In this document: piece by piece, positions 16,810 to 27,380 of the stretch | Layout of the letters: each line of letters opens with the position of its first letter | Position numbering within the stretch: position 1 is the stretch's first letter | Assembly: GCF_006494365.1 (NCBI RefSeq) | Contig: NZ_VHIP01000006.1 | Coordinates: 248,001 to 312,000 of the forward strand | Length of the DNA: 64,000 nucleotides | From: Aestuariibacter sp. GS-14 | GTDB lineage: Bacteria > Pseudomonadota > Gammaproteobacteria > Enterobacterales > Alteromonadaceae | Reading direction: 5' to 3' | Translations under genes and position numbers: made by a program | The notes under the pieces: model-generated | What the model saw: the letters and a program-made list of their open reading frames with translations, nothing else | The model's database searches: none | Told to the model about the DNA's origin: nothing

Positions 16810-18141
16810 TTACAGAATAAACCGGCTCAGGTCTTCGTTATCCACTAGCGCTTCAAGGTGAGCATTCACATAAGCGGCATCAATGGTGTAGGTCTCGCCC
16901 TGTTTTTCTGATGCGTCATAGGAAATGTCTTCCATTAAACGCTCCAGCACTGTGTGCAAACGGCGGGCACCGATATTTTCGGTTTTCTCGTTTACCTGCC
17001 AGGCCGCTTCCGCAATACGCTGAATACCGCTCTCGGAAAACTCCACCGTAACGCCTTCAGTTTTCATTAAAGCAATATACTGCTCGGTTAACGACGCATT
17101 AGGTTCAGTAAGAATGCGTTTAAAGTCGTCTACTTTCAGCGCTGATAGTTCTACGCGAATGGGTAAACGGCCTTGTAATTCCGGGATCAGATCCGACGGT
17201 TTGCTCATTTGGAATGCGCCAGAGGCGATAAACAAAATGTGGTCGGTTTTAATCATACCGTGTTTGGTTGAAACAGTAGAGCCTTCTACCAGCGGCAGTA
17301 AGTCACGCTGCACACCTTCGCGTGATACATCGGCTGAACTGGTGCCTTCGCGCTTACAAATCTTGTCAATTTCATCAACAAACACAATACCGTGCTGTTC
17401 AACCGCTTCCAGTGCAATGGCTTTCAAATCTTCTTTATTTACCAGACGTGCCGCTTCTTCTTCCACCAGCACTTTCATGGCATCGCGAATACGCATCTTC
17501 TTTTTCTTCTTATGCGAACCCGACGACAGATTCTCGAACATACCTTGCAGTTGGTTGGTCATTTCTTCCATGCCCGGCGGCGCCATGATTTCCACGCCGA
17601 TTTGCTGCTGGGCAACATCCACTTCAATTTCCTTGTCGTCGAGTGTGCCTTCGCGCAATTTTTTGCGGAATGACTGACGCGTACCGCGATCTTCAGTGCG
17701 TTCTTTCTCGCCCCAGGCGTTTTCGGCTGGCGGGATCAGGATATCCAGAATACGCTCTTCTGCGGCTTCTTCTGCACGAAAGCGCACTTTTTCCATTTCG
17801 CGCTCTTTGGTCATTTTAACCGCGATATCAGCCAGATCACGAATGATCGACTCAACTTCTTTACCTACATAACCAACTTCAGTAAACTTGGTAGCTTCCA
17901 CTTTAATGAAAGGGGCATTGGCAAGCTTGGCCAGACGACGGGCAATTTCTGTTTTCCCTACGCCGGTTGGGCCAATCATCAGGATATTTTTTGGTGTCAC
18001 TTCCTGACGCAACTCCTGAGGCAGTTGCATTCGACGCCAGCGATTACGCAGGGCAATAGCAACCGCACGTTTAGCCCCTTGCTGGCCAATGATGTGTCGG
18101 TCGAGTTCGTGAACAATTTCTCTTGGTGTCATTTCAGACAT
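16810..18141 (-). CDS. hslU: ATP-dependent protease ATPase subunit HslU (ClpY)
   Basis: 443 residues, the E. coli length. AAA+ unfoldase that feeds substrates to HslV. Visible motifs are the N-terminal helix [17 protein letters not shown], Walker [10 protein letters not shown] (about 57-65), the pore loop GYVGKEVE, the intermediate I domain (about 110-240), Walker [11 protein letters not shown] and the C-terminal segment ending DLSRFIL, which docks into HslV. It lies 69 bases downstream of hslV, in the same order as E. coli, and is expressed from the heat-shock promoter upstream of hslV. Confidence 0.97.
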   Translation of the reverse strand: MSEMTPREIVHELDRHIIGQQGAKRAVAIALRNRWRRMQLPQELRQEVTPKNILMIGPTGVGKTEIARRLAKLANAPFIKVEATKFTEVGYVGKEVESIIRDLADIAVKMTKEREMEKVRFRAEEAAEERILDILIPPAENAWGEKERTEDRGTRQSFRKKLREGTLDDKEIEVDVAQQQIGVEIMAPPGMEEMTNQLQGMFENLSSGSHKKKKKMRIRDAMKVLVEEEAARLVNKEDLKAIALEAVEQHGIVFVDEIDKICKREGTSSADVSREGVQRDLLPLVEGSTVSTKHGMIKTDHILFIASGAFQMSKPSDLIPELQGRLPIRVELSALKVDDFKRILTEPNASLTEQYIALMKTEGVTVEFSESGIQRIAEAAWQVNEKTENIGARRLHTVLERLMEDISYDASEKQGETYTIDAAYVNAHLEALVDNEDLSRFIL

Positions 18142-18210
18142 AGCAAACCCTTTTATCTCGTGCTGGCCGAGCCAGCCAGGTAACCGGTTGAATACCCATT
18201 ACCTGATAAA

Positions 18211-18735
18211 TTAATAATCCAGTACTTCAACCGTTTGATTGTGGTTGGTAAACACACAAATGTCTGCCGCAATGGTCAGGCTCTTTTCTGCAATATCTTT
18301 TGCGCTAAGCGTTGTGTTGTTTAATAAGGCTGTCGCGGCTGCCTGTGCGTAATTGCCACCAGAGCCAATAGCGATTAAGTCCTGCTCCGGCTGCACAACA
18401 TCACCGTTACCCGTAATGATTAACGATGCTGTTTCGTCGGCAACGGCCAGCAACGCCTCAAGTTTGCGCAACATGCGATCGGTGCGCCAGTCTTTAGCCA
18501 GCTCCACTGCAGCTTTGGTTAAGTGTCCCTGGTGCATTTCCAGTTTAGCTTCAAAACGTTCGAACAGGGTAAACGCATCAGCGGTACCACCGGCAAACCC
18601 CGCGAGTACTTTGTTTTTGTATAAGCGACGCACCTTTCTTGCGTTACCTTTCATCACGGTATTGCCCAGCGATACCTGACCATCGCCGGCCATTACTACC
18701 TGGTTGTCCCGACGGACAGATACAATTGTAGTCAC
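18211..18735 (-). CDS. hslV: ATP-dependent protease proteolytic subunit HslV (ClpQ)
   Basis: 174 residues. Threonine protease of the HslUV complex. I chose GTG 18735, giving Met-Thr-Thr-Ile-Val-Ser-Val-Arg-Arg, because Met removal must expose Thr as catalytic residue; the GTG two codons upstream would not. GGAG lies 5 bases before this GTG. Other conserved parts are [32 protein letters not shown] and [13 protein letters not shown]. It is the first gene of the hslVU operon and is preceded by a sigma-32-type promoter. Confidence 0.96.
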   Translation of the reverse strand: MTTIVSVRRDNQVVMAGDGQVSLGNTVMKGNARKVRRLYKNKVLAGFAGGTADAFTLFERFEAKLEMHQGHLTKAAVELAKDWRTDRMLRKLEALLAVADETASLIITGNGDVVQPEQDLIAIGSGGNYAQAAATALLNNTTLSAKDIAEKSLTIAADICVFTNHNQTVEVLDY

Positions 18736-18805
18736 ATTCACTCCACTTGGGTGGTTATGGCATTGCCATTATCAAAACTCGGGCAATGCATGAACAATGA
18801 AAGGA

Positions 18806-18834
18806 AAATGGGGGAACGAAAAGAGAATTTCAAG
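18806..18834 (-). promoter_or_regulatory. Sigma-32 (heat-shock) promoter of hslVU
   Basis: On the minus strand CTTGAAA (18834-18828) is followed after 14 bases by CCCCATTT (18813-18806). Both hexamer regions and the spacing match the RpoH consensus (CTTGAA, 13-15 bases, CCCCATnT). It lies about 70 bases before the hslV start, and hslVU is a classical RpoH target. Confidence 0.88.
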
Positions 18835-18854
18835 GGCCGTTAGATACAACGGCC
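18835..18854 (-). terminator. Hairpin after ftsN
   Basis: 7-bp stem GGCCGTT/AACGGCC with a 6-base loop, 14 bases after the ftsN stop and directly abutting the -35 of the hslVU promoter. The T-run is weak. Confidence 0.45.
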
Positions 18855-18867
18855 AGAAAAGATCAGA

Positions 18868-19443
18868 TTATAAATTCCAGAACCAGATTTGGCAGGTGGT
18901 AATATTCACTTTACGCAGTGCATGCTTGGCGCGCTCCGCATCACGTTTAGCGTCATAGGGCCCCAAAATTACGCGAAACCATTCGCCATTGTCACCGTCA
19001 CTTCGGCGGATTTGCGCTTCCATACCCTGAAAGGCGATTTTTGCGCGCATTTCTTCTGCCTGAGCGCGAGTTTTAAACGACGCGCACTGCATCAGGTAAC
19101 GTTTATCTGACTTCTCTTGTTGAGCAACATCCACTTCAACTTCGTAACCAGGTAGCGTTTTAATATATTCCCACTCTTCCTGTGGTAACTCTGGCAATTC
19201 ATCTTCAACTGCCACTGGCTTTTTCGCCAGCGGCTGCACGCCATCAGGTTCTACGTTATCTTTTATAGACCACAGGAAGTAAGCAAACCCAACCAGCAAT
19301 GCAATGACAACTCCAACAGCAACCCAAGAGACGGTTTTAGCCGGCAATGGGCCAGCATTGTTGCGGGCGTTTCCTGTCGTTTTTTTATTTTTCTGTTTTT
19401 TCTGTGGTGTGCGGCCACGAGAAACATAATCGCGTTGAGACAT
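18868..19443 (-). CDS. ftsN: Cell division protein FtsN
   Basis: 191 residues. A cytosolic tail with the RDYVSRGR motif and many lysines is followed by one membrane helix (about 38-62), a short periplasmic linker with EEWEYIKTLPGYEVEV, and a C-terminal SPOR domain (about 112-190: YLMQCASFKTRAQAEEMRAK and WFRVILGPY). It is the late divisome activator that binds denuded glycan at the septum. It is shorter than E. coli FtsN (319) because the linker is reduced, which is common outside enterobacteria. It lies downstream of priA as in E. coli (priA-cytR-ftsN-hslVU), without cytR. Confidence 0.9.
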   Translation of the reverse strand: MSQRDYVSRGRTPQKKQKNKKTTGNARNNAGPLPAKTVSWVAVGVVIALLVGFAYFLWSIKDNVEPDGVQPLAKKPVAVEDELPELPQEEWEYIKTLPGYEVEVDVAQQEKSDKRYLMQCASFKTRAQAEEMRAKIAFQGMEAQIRRSDGDNGEWFRVILGPYDAKRDAERAKHALRKVNITTCQIWFWNL

Positions 19444-19632
19444 AATGCCTTTCTAATTTATCTATCATACGGCACGCAAACATGCGCAAAATTCTAAAAC
19501 CTGACTACTCATTAGTGAACATACCAATGAGCAGACCAGTGTAACGCGCCTGTTTAGAAAAAGCTGCCCAAGTTTTACCCGTTATGACATTTTATTGAGG
19601 TTACAACCACCATTTATTGCAGTATCAGACAA

Positions 19633-21819
19633 TTAGCTGAAATCTACGGGGTCGATATCCAGGCTCCAGCGCACACGGTTAGCTAGTGGCAATCCCTGAA
19701 CGTCGCGTAACGCGCTGGTGATCCAGGCGTGCAATGCCACACGCTGGGTACACTGCAGCAATACCATAAAACGGAAGCGCCCCTGGCGTTTCTCAATAAG
19801 ACAAGGCAACGGGCCAGCGAGATACCCGCCAAACTGATTGCTACTGACAGCAAATACCTGCTTCACTTGCTGCAGGAATGTATGCACCTGCTGCGCAGTA
19901 TTGGCTTCCGCCCGAATCACTGCCTGAGCACTGTAGGGCGGCAGGTTCGCCATTTTGCGTTCATGCAATGCATGGCGGGCAAAGTGTGCAAAACCGTTTT
20001 GTATTAAATCCTGAAGCAGTGGATGCCCGGGGTTATCGGTTTGAATAACCATTTCACCTGGCTTGGTAGCACGTCCTGCACGCCCGGCTAACTGGGTGAT
20101 TAACTGTGCGAATTTCTCCGGTGCGCGAAAATCGGCAGAAAACAACGCGCCATCACAATCCAATACTACTACCAGCGTAACGTGGGGAAAGTGATGTCCT
20201 TTGGAGAGTATTTGCGTGCCAACAAGCAACTGATATTTTCGCGCGTTGATTTCATCCAACCGGGCAACCAGCGCACCTTTGCCACGCACCGCATCGCTAT
20301 CGATTCTAACCTGCTTCACGTCTGGGAAAAGCTCGCCTAGCCCTTGTTCGAGTTGCTCGGTTCCAACGCCTGATGTTTGCAATGAAGTACTATGACAAGC
20401 ACCGCACTGTGTCGGCATTCGTTTACTGGCGCCACAATGATGACACTGCAAACGAGCCTGCGACTTGTGGAAAGTGTATGGCCGGTCGCAACTTTTGCAA
20501 TCCACGGTTTGACCGCAGTGATGACACAACACCGCGGGCGCATAGCCCCGACGGTTTAAAAATACCAGTACCTGATTACCTTGTTGCAAATGACTGCGCA
20601 TAATCCCAAGCAAGCCTGCAGCAATACCCGCCTGGAGCGGTTGGTCACGCGAATCCAGTACTTTCAGCTGAGTATGGCTGGCACCACCTGCCCGCTCGCT
20701 AAGTTGCAGATGGATATAACGGCCAGCCAATGCGTTGTTCAGACTCTCCAGTGATGGCGTTGCACTGCCAAGTAACAGCGGTACTTTTTCGGTTTGCGCC
20801 CGCTTTACAGCTAAATCCCGCGCATGATAACGCAGGCCATCCTGCTGTTTAAACGACTCATCATGTTCTTCATCAACAATAATCATGCCCGGGCGGGCCA
20901 TCGGTGTGAAAATGGCTGAACGGGTCCCAATAACAATGCCCAGTTCACCCCGGCGCGATTGCTGCCACACTTGTAGTCTGGCCAGATCTGACATCTGCGA
21001 ATGCAACACACCCACTTTTACACCGAAGCGCCGCTCAAAGCGCCCCACCGTTTGTGGTGTCAGCCCTATTTCAGGTACCAGTATCAGCACCTGCCGGTTG
21101 GCCTTTAACACAGGCGCGATAACCTGCAGGTACACTTCGGTTTTACCGCTACCGGTAACGCCTTCGATTAAAAAGGTGCGAAACCCCACCCCCGCCTGAT
21201 TAATTGCCGCAATGGCAACCGCTTGTTCCCTTGAAGCAAAAGGTGGCGTTTCCTGTAATGAATACGATGCCCAGTCTGGCTGACTTTGCTGGGTGATTTG
21301 CACTGGATGAATGAGTGCTTTTTCCAGGAGCGCCTTCACCACGGCGGGTGTAAAGAGCTGCTTTATTTCACCTTCTTCAACCGGCCCTTCTGCAAACATT
21401 GCCAGGCACTGCTGTTGCTTTTTCCCTTTTACCAGCGATTGTTCTAAGGCGTCCTGTCCGCTCTCTGTTATTGCAAAAGCATCGAGCTTGTCGGTAAGCG
21501 GCATACCTTTGCGTAAACGCACCGGCATCAACGTGGCCCATACCTCTCCAATGGGATGGTGGTAGTATTTCGCCAGCCAGTTAACCAACGTAATCAGGGT
21601 AGCATCAAAAAGTGGCACGTCATCCAGTACGTCGGTTACGGATTTTAAGGCCAGCTCTGCGTTGTTCGCGTCATCTTCAGCGCAATTTAACACCACGCCA
21701 ATCAGGGTGCGGTTTCCAAACGGCACCTGTACGCGCACACCGATTTGAACGGGCGTGTGGTGGCGGTAACTAAACGATTGCTTTAGCGGTACGGGTACCG
21801 CGACATCAACTACGGGCAT
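19633..21819 (-). CDS. priA: Primosomal replication restart helicase PriA
   Basis: 728 residues (E. coli 732). Recognises stalled forks and D-loops and reloads the replisome. An N-terminal DNA-binding domain (about 1-105) precedes the helicase core with Walker A GVTGSGKTE, the DEEH box, QQDGLRYHARDLA and GSATPSLES. Between the helicase lobes is the zinc-binding region (CHHCG, CKSCD, CHHCG, CGACH), followed by QILSKGHHFP and QLAGRAGR. All motifs are intact. A weak shared intergenic region separates it from the divergent rpmE. Confidence 0.97.
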   Translation of the reverse strand: MPVVDVAVPVPLKQSFSYRHHTPVQIGVRVQVPFGNRTLIGVVLNCAEDDANNAELALKSVTDVLDDVPLFDATLITLVNWLAKYYHHPIGEVWATLMPVRLRKGMPLTDKLDAFAITESGQDALEQSLVKGKKQQQCLAMFAEGPVEEGEIKQLFTPAVVKALLEKALIHPVQITQQSQPDWASYSLQETPPFASREQAVAIAAINQAGVGFRTFLIEGVTGSGKTEVYLQVIAPVLKANRQVLILVPEIGLTPQTVGRFERRFGVKVGVLHSQMSDLARLQVWQQSRRGELGIVIGTRSAIFTPMARPGMIIVDEEHDESFKQQDGLRYHARDLAVKRAQTEKVPLLLGSATPSLESLNNALAGRYIHLQLSERAGGASHTQLKVLDSRDQPLQAGIAAGLLGIMRSHLQQGNQVLVFLNRRGYAPAVLCHHCGQTVDCKSCDRPYTFHKSQARLQCHHCGASKRMPTQCGACHSTSLQTSGVGTEQLEQGLGELFPDVKQVRIDSDAVRGKGALVARLDEINARKYQLLVGTQILSKGHHFPHVTLVVVLDCDGALFSADFRAPEKFAQLITQLAGRAGRATKPGEMVIQTDNPGHPLLQDLIQNGFAHFARHALHERKMANLPPYSAQAVIRAEANTAQQVHTFLQQVKQVFAVSSNQFGGYLAGPLPCLIEKRQGRFRFMVLLQCTQRVALHAWITSALRDVQGLPLANRVRWSLDIDPVDFS

Positions 21820-21952
21820 GATTATTTATCAGCGTATCCTGTGCTGTTTCTTACACATTGACAAACTTAAACGTTAGCAGGACAGAATAACATTAATCCG
21901 TCAGGTTACTGAAGAAAATTACGGCTGGGACACCTGTCGGGCCGTACTTTAA

Positions 21953-22099
21953 TCGATAAAAATCTTGATTGATTTATCGACATCCAGTAATATGCGCCGC
22001 TCTTAAAAACCAAGCGAATGTCGCTTGTACTGAATTTAGCTACGTATGGTGTTCAGCTTCGGGCTGGATAGCGATACGGCCTTTATATGAGGTAATCCA
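21953..22099 (+). promoter_or_regulatory. rpmE upstream region with dyad and possible L31 leader
   Basis: An 8-bp dyad TCGATAAA/TTTATCGA (21953-21960, 21973-21980) is followed by a small hairpin AAGCGA-ATG-TCGCTT (22012-22026) and another CAGC/GCTG stem with a UUCGG loop near 22052-22064. Structured autoregulatory leaders of L31 mRNA are known in gammaproteobacteria. That this is one is inferred only from position and visible hairpins. Confidence 0.35.
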
Positions 22100-22312
22100 A
22101 TGAAACAAGATATCCATCCAAAATACGAAGCAATTACAGCAAACTGTTCTTGCGGTAACGTTATCACTGTTCGTTCAACACTGGGCAAAGACATCAACCT
22201 GGACGTATGTTCAGCTTGTCACCCTTTCTACACTGGTAAGCAACGTAACGTTGACACCGGTGGTCGTGTTGATCGCTTCAAGAAGCGTTTCGGTGCACTG
22301 GGCAAGAAATAA
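22100..22312 (+). CDS. rpmE: 50S ribosomal protein L31 (zinc-binding form)
   Basis: 70 residues, the length of E. coli L31. It begins [10 protein letters not shown] and keeps the cysteines of the zinc-ribbon form (NCSCGN and [11 protein letters not shown]), so this is the C+ paralogue rather than the zinc-free YkgM type. The ATG is preceded by ATGAGGTAATCC. It is a single-gene unit ending in a strong terminator and divergent from priA. Confidence 0.97.
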   Translation: MKQDIHPKYEAITANCSCGNVITVRSTLGKDINLDVCSACHPFYTGKQRNVDTGGRVDRFKKRFGALGKK

Positions 22313-22330
22313 GCTCATTAAGTTTCAGAG

Positions 22331-22356
22331 AAAAGCGCCTTTGTGGCGCTTTTTTT
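22331..22356 (+). terminator. Rho-independent terminator of rpmE
   Basis: 9-bp stem (22331-22339 with 22345-22353), a TTTGT loop and a long T-run. Confidence 0.92.
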
Positions 22357-22637
22357 GTGCCTGAACATTGTGTTTTTTGAACACTTTCCACAACTATCAA
22401 TACACTGGATAAATACCATTCACAAAACAGATAAATATAGAAAATATCGAGTATAGCTTGCTGTATTTGGCGGTAACTCATCGGACACGTTATTTTAAAG
22501 GCGTGTAACCGAAATTGTTTGTATACGCCTATGATTTCACTGTGTTAAAGTTTGCCATAAATAATAATTATAATAACTAGCGACTGACGGTCACCTTTAT
22601 AAAGGTGCGACAACAAGCATTACAGGATATTTAAAGA

Positions 22638-23876
22638 ATGTCAGATTTTCGCCAACGTGCCCTCGACTATCATGCCTACCCTACGCCGGGCAAAATTCGC
22701 GTAGAACTGTCTAAACCCGCAGACAGCGTTGATGATTTAGCACTGGCTTACAGCCCTGGCGTGGCAGAGCCTTGTCGCGAAATCGCCGAAGATCCCAACG
22801 CTGCTTACAAGTATACCGGTAAAGGTAACATGGTTGCTGTAATCAGCAACGGTACCGCCATTCTGGGATTAGGGAACTTAGGTCCTCTGGCCTCCAAGCC
22901 GGTAATGGAAGGTAAAGCACTGCTGTTTAAACGCTTTGCGGGTTTGGATGCGATTGATATTGAAGTAAAACACCGCACTACCGAAGAATTTATCAACACG
23001 GTTGCCAATATTGCCGACACCTTTGGCGGGATTAACCTGGAAGATATCAAAGCACCTGAGTGCTTTGAAATAGAACAGGAACTGATAAAACGCTGCAAAA
23101 TTCCGGTATTCCACGATGATCAGCACGGCACGGCTATCGTCACTGCCGCAGGTATGCTCAACGCGCTTGAAATACAGGGAAAATCCATAGAAGACGCGAA
23201 AATCGTGTGCCTTGGTGCGGGTGCGGCAGCGGTTGCCTGTATGGAATTGCTCATTAAGTGTGGCGCTCAGCGCGAGCGTATCTATATGCTCGACAGAAAA
23301 GGCGTGATCCACACGCGTCGCGATGATTTAACCGAGCACAAAATGTTGTTTGCCAACAATACCGACAAGCGCACGCTGGAAGATGTAATGGATGGTGCTG
23401 ACATTTTTGTAGGTGTATCAGGTCCGGATTTACTGCCACCGGAAGCCCTGGCTCTGATGGCGCCAAACCCGATTGTGTTTGCCTGTTCAAACCCGGATCC
23501 GGAAATCAAGCCGGAAGTTGCCTTGGCTACCCGTTCTGACATAATTATGGCAACCGGCCGCTCTGACTATCCAAATCAGGTTAATAACGTACTGTGCTTC
23601 CCGTTTATTTTCCGCGGTGCACTGGATGTGCGTGCGTCAGCCATTAACGATGCAATGAAAGTGGCCGCAGTTGAAGCGTTGCGAGCAATTTCAAAAGAGC
23701 CGGTACCAGAATCGGTATTGAAAGCCAGTAAGTCGGCGTCTTTAAGCTTTGGAAAAGACTACATTATTCCCAAGCCAATGGATCCGCGTTTGTGCTCGCG
23801 CATTGCGAGAGCCGTTGCACAAGCTGCAATTGATTCGGGTGTGGCGCGTTTAGATGTGATCCCGGATTACGCGTAA
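22638..23876 (+). CDS. NAD(P)-dependent malic enzyme, short form
   Basis: 412 residues. Decarboxylates malate to pyruvate and CO2. The N-terminal malic domain has AYSPGVAEPC, NLGPLASKPVMEGK and the metal-binding FHDDQHGTAIV, followed by an NAD(P)-binding fold (CLGAGAAAVA) and VGVSGPDLL, then FACSNPDPEI. It lacks the C-terminal phosphotransacetylase-like domain of E. coli MaeB (759 residues) and resembles the short bacterial enzymes. Cofactor choice cannot be read safely. It has its own 280-bp upstream region and a strong terminator, so it is probably transcribed alone. Confidence 0.92.
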   Translation: MSDFRQRALDYHAYPTPGKIRVELSKPADSVDDLALAYSPGVAEPCREIAEDPNAAYKYTGKGNMVAVISNGTAILGLGNLGPLASKPVMEGKALLFKRFAGLDAIDIEVKHRTTEEFINTVANIADTFGGINLEDIKAPECFEIEQELIKRCKIPVFHDDQHGTAIVTAAGMLNALEIQGKSIEDAKIVCLGAGAAAVACMELLIKCGAQRERIYMLDRKGVIHTRRDDLTEHKMLFANNTDKRTLEDVMDGADIFVGVSGPDLLPPEALALMAPNPIVFACSNPDPEIKPEVALATRSDIIMATGRSDYPNQVNNVLCFPFIFRGALDVRASAINDAMKVAAVEALRAISKEPVPESVLKASKSASLSFGKDYIIPKPMDPRLCSRIARAVAQAAIDSGVARLDVIPDYA

Positions 23877-23910
23877 ACCGTTAATCATGTTTATAACGCT
23901 ATAAACAAAG

Positions 23911-23937
23911 AACGCCTCTACAGAGGCGTTTTTTGTT
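23911..23937 (+). terminator. Rho-independent terminator
   Basis: 9-bp stem AACGCCTCT/AGAGGCGTT followed by TTTTTG and more T. It ends the malic enzyme gene and lies just before the convergent metJ stop. Confidence 0.88.
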
Positions 23938-23963
23938 TTTGTATTACGACATCATGCCAAGGA

Positions 23964-24290
23964 CTACTCTTCTTCACCTTCCTCGGCGTCTGGATCTAAT
24001 CCCATCTCCAACATAATTCGGCGAGCTTCGCCAGGAATGCGGTTAGGGTTGTCTTTACGGAGATCTTCATCATCAGGTAATGGCTGACCAGTGAAGGCAT
24101 GCAAAAACGCTTCGCATAACAATTCCGAATTCGTTGCATGGCGAAGGTTATTAATCTGGCGTCGGGTCCGTTCATCCGTTAGCACTTTCAGTACATTGAT
24201 GGGAATCGAAACAGTAACCTTTTTAACCTGCTCACTCTTTTTACCGTGTTCTGCGTACGGGTGAATGTACTTTCCGTCCCACTTTGCCAT
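23964..24290 (-). CDS. metJ: Methionine repressor MetJ
   Basis: 108 residues. Ribbon-helix-helix repressor with S-adenosylmethionine as corepressor. The N-terminus [18 protein letters not shown], the DNA-contacting beta-strand KKVTVSIP, and [26 protein letters not shown] are near-identical to enterobacterial MetJ as I remember it. The C-terminus is a longer acidic run (DAEEGEEE). It is divergent from metF across a region holding Met boxes, so it should repress metF and itself. Confidence 0.97.
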   Translation of the reverse strand: MAKWDGKYIHPYAEHGKKSEQVKKVTVSIPINVLKVLTDERTRRQINNLRHATNSELLCEAFLHAFTGQPLPDDEDLRKDNPNRIPGEARRIMLEMGLDPDAEEGEEE

Positions 24291-24375
24291 TCTTAATTCC
24301 AGCTATTGATTATTTATTATGTTGAGAAATTCTAAACAAACCACAGAAAAGGTCAATTGAGCAGTGTAAACCGCT

Positions 24376-25328
<953 letters not shown>

Positions 25329-25405
25329 GTGCAATTAACACAAATCATTTGATGAACCGCACGGACGCGGTAGACTAGGCTTTTACGCATAGGCAAGGAA
25401 TTGTT

Positions 25406-26293
25406 GTGGAAAAGCCTGACTGGCAAGCGCTTTGGGAAACCTGGTCCACCAAACTGATTAATTTTGGTTCGGTATTTATTACCCGGTGTCGAACCGACAA
25501 CATCGCCATTTCTGCGGGCCATCTGGCCTACGTCACCCTGTTATCGCTTGTGCCCTTTATTATGGTGTTCTTTACCATTTTGTCGGCATTCCCGGCCTTC
25601 GACCAGGTACGCAATAAACTGGAACAGTTTATTTTTAGCAATTTCGTTCCTACAGCCAGCGACGTGGTACACCGTTACATTGGTGACTTCGTTAGCAACG
25701 CATCGCAAATGGGGGCAGTGGGAATTCTATCGTTGTTGATTGTGGCGTTATTGCTTATTTCCAACATAGATAAAACCTTGAATCGCATATGGCGTACGCA
25801 AAGTGAGCGCCCACTAATCTATACCTTTGCTATCTATTGGATGGTGATCACGCTGGGGCCATTGCTGATGGGAGCCAGCGTACTAATGACTTCCTATCTG
25901 ACCGGACTGGCTGAATTTGCGGAAGAATATACGCCAGGACTCGGCACTTTTATGTTGGAGTTGGTACCCAGTTTTACTGCGCTTGCTGCCTTCATTATTT
26001 TGTACACGCTGGTACCCAATCGCCGGGTACCAGCAAAACACGCCTTGGGCGGCGCAATGCTGGCTACGCTATTGTTCGAACTGAGTAAAAAGGGCTTCGC
26101 ATTTTACGTTACCAGTTTTCCCTCGTATCAGGTTATCTACGGTGCTTTAGCTGCATTGCCTATTTTATTCCTGTGGATTTACCTGTCATGGATGGTTGTA
26201 TTAGTCGGTGCGGAATTTACCTGTTCACTGGCAGACGCCTCAGAGACAGACAAAGGCACCACGGAAGAGCCCCGGGATTTACCGGTAAACTAG
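25406..26293 (+). CDS. yihY: YihY/BrkB-family inner membrane protein
   Basis: 295 residues starting at GTG 25406 (AAGGAA upstream). About six membrane helices are visible. The motifs HLAYVTLLSLVPF, the IDKTLNRIW segment, GPLLMGASV and LPILFLWIYLSWMVVLVGAE are characteristic of the family once misannotated as ribonuclease BN. The acidic C-terminal tail is cytosolic. Function is unknown; Brk proteins were linked to serum resistance in Bordetella. In E. coli yihY is next to dtd, and here it lies in the same neighbourhood, with the pip-dtd pair about 1 kb downstream. Confidence 0.92.
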   Translation: MEKPDWQALWETWSTKLINFGSVFITRCRTDNIAISAGHLAYVTLLSLVPFIMVFFTILSAFPAFDQVRNKLEQFIFSNFVPTASDVVHRYIGDFVSNASQMGAVGILSLLIVALLLISNIDKTLNRIWRTQSERPLIYTFAIYWMVITLGPLLMGASVLMTSYLTGLAEFAEEYTPGLGTFMLELVPSFTALAAFIILYTLVPNRRVPAKHALGGAMLATLLFELSKKGFAFYVTSFPSYQVIYGALAALPILFLWIYLSWMVVLVGAEFTCSLADASETDKGTTEEPRDLPVN

Positions 26294-26310
26294 CTCTGCC
26301 GCTCCACAGC

Positions 26311-26339
26311 AAAAAGGTCAGCAAACTGCTGACCTTTTT
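26311..26339. terminator. Bidirectional terminator
   Basis: 13-bp perfect stem (26311-26323 with 26327-26339), a 3-base loop and A/T runs on both sides, placed between the convergent yihY and DUF2959 genes. Confidence 0.9.
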
Positions 26340-26381
26340 CTTTTCAACGGAAAAACAAGTTAGCTAACTAACCAACCATCT

Positions 26382-27029
26382 CTAACCAGCCATCTCAGCA
26401 ATAAATGCATTAGACTGGGAAATCGCGGCCTGCATGTCTTTCAATAAGCTTTTCACGTTTTTCTCAATAGTACCCAGCTCACCCTGTAACGCCCCTACTG
26501 CACTGGCATTCAGGTTGTGCTTTAAAAACAACACGTTATCCTGAAGCGTTGCCAGCACCGGTTGCATGCTGCTTTCAACCCGACGCATTGCGCGTATCAT
26601 CTTGTTGTACTTCAAACGGGTTTCAGACAGCTTTTGCTGACTGCTGCGCTTTAAACTGGCATTTGAATACTGTTCCAGTTCGGTTTCCCATTCATCGAAC
26701 AGTGCTTCTGCCACACTTTCAATTTTATCGATACGCTGGGTAACATCATCAGCCGCTTGCTTACTCGCTTCGTATTTATCGTTCAGGGTGTTGTAAGCTT
26801 CTTCAAGCTCGCCACCATTAAACTGAAGCAGTGCAGAAAACTCTTCAAGCGCTGAGGTAAACTGTTGCTCAGCCTCCTGCTGGGAATCCCTGGCGTCCTC
26901 AACCCGGTCTACCAGTATGTCGCGTTTTTCAACGCCTACTTTTTCCCAGGCTGCGTAATAAGCACTCTGACAAGCAGTAAGACCAGCGGTCAACGCTACC
27001 GTGAGTACAACAGGTATTAAGCTTCGCAT
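26382..27029 (-). CDS. DUF2959 lipoprotein
   Basis: 215 residues. A signal peptide with lipobox LTAC (Cys about 20) is followed by an almost entirely alpha-helical, coiled-coil-rich body: EDARDSQQEAEQQF, then TSALEEFSALLQF, and further heptad-like helices to the end. The family is DUF2959, found in marine gammaproteobacteria, with no established function. Likely attached to a periplasmic membrane face. The small membrane protein gene lies 19 bases upstream on the same strand, so the two may be cotranscribed. Confidence 0.8.
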   Translation of the reverse strand: MRSLIPVVLTVALTAGLTACQSAYYAAWEKVGVEKRDILVDRVEDARDSQQEAEQQFTSALEEFSALLQFNGGELEEAYNTLNDKYEASKQAADDVTQRIDKIESVAEALFDEWETELEQYSNASLKRSSQQKLSETRLKYNKMIRAMRRVESSMQPVLATLQDNVLFLKHNLNASAVGALQGELGTIEKNVKSLLKDMQAAISQSNAFIAEMAG

Positions 27030-27048
27030 GAGATTACCTTTTTAAACA

Positions 27049-27279
27049 TTACTCGCTTCTAAATTTTGCGGCGTCAATAATTGACCACAGGTGAAAGATT
27101 GCACCCACAACCCACATAAAGATAAGAATAATGGTAGCAGACAGCGCATAACTTACCGCACAGATAAGAAAGAACATCAATGCAGACATAATTCGTCCCT
27201 GCACCAATTGCCCCAAGCCAGGAATAAAGAAACTACAAATTGCGGCTAATACATTTCCGCCAGAACCTTGACCTGCCAT
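27049..27279 (-). CDS. Small TM2-like membrane protein
   Basis: 76 residues from ATG 27279, chosen because AAGGA lies 7-9 bases before it, whereas the ATG three codons earlier abuts that site. Two or three hydrophobic segments (ICSFFIPGLGQLVQG, FFLICAVSYALS and IFMWVVGAIFHLW) with the PGLGQ-x-x-x-G loop are typical of TM2-like proteins. The function is unknown. Probably cotranscribed with the DUF2959 lipoprotein. Confidence 0.7.
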   Translation of the reverse strand: MAGQGSGGNVLAAICSFFIPGLGQLVQGRIMSALMFFLICAVSYALSATIILIFMWVVGAIFHLWSIIDAAKFRSE

Positions 27280-27380
27280 AAAAAACATCCTTAATACAAA
27301 TACAATTTACTCCGTAAACTAAATCAATTAGGGTTAAGTTACAACGATATTCAAAACTTGATTTGTAAGAGAACTTAACC

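Noticed and set aside
17114-17677. Long plus-strand frames opposite hslU
   Set aside because: Serine-rich, no ribosome site, and explained as an antisense reflection of the well-conserved hslU codons.
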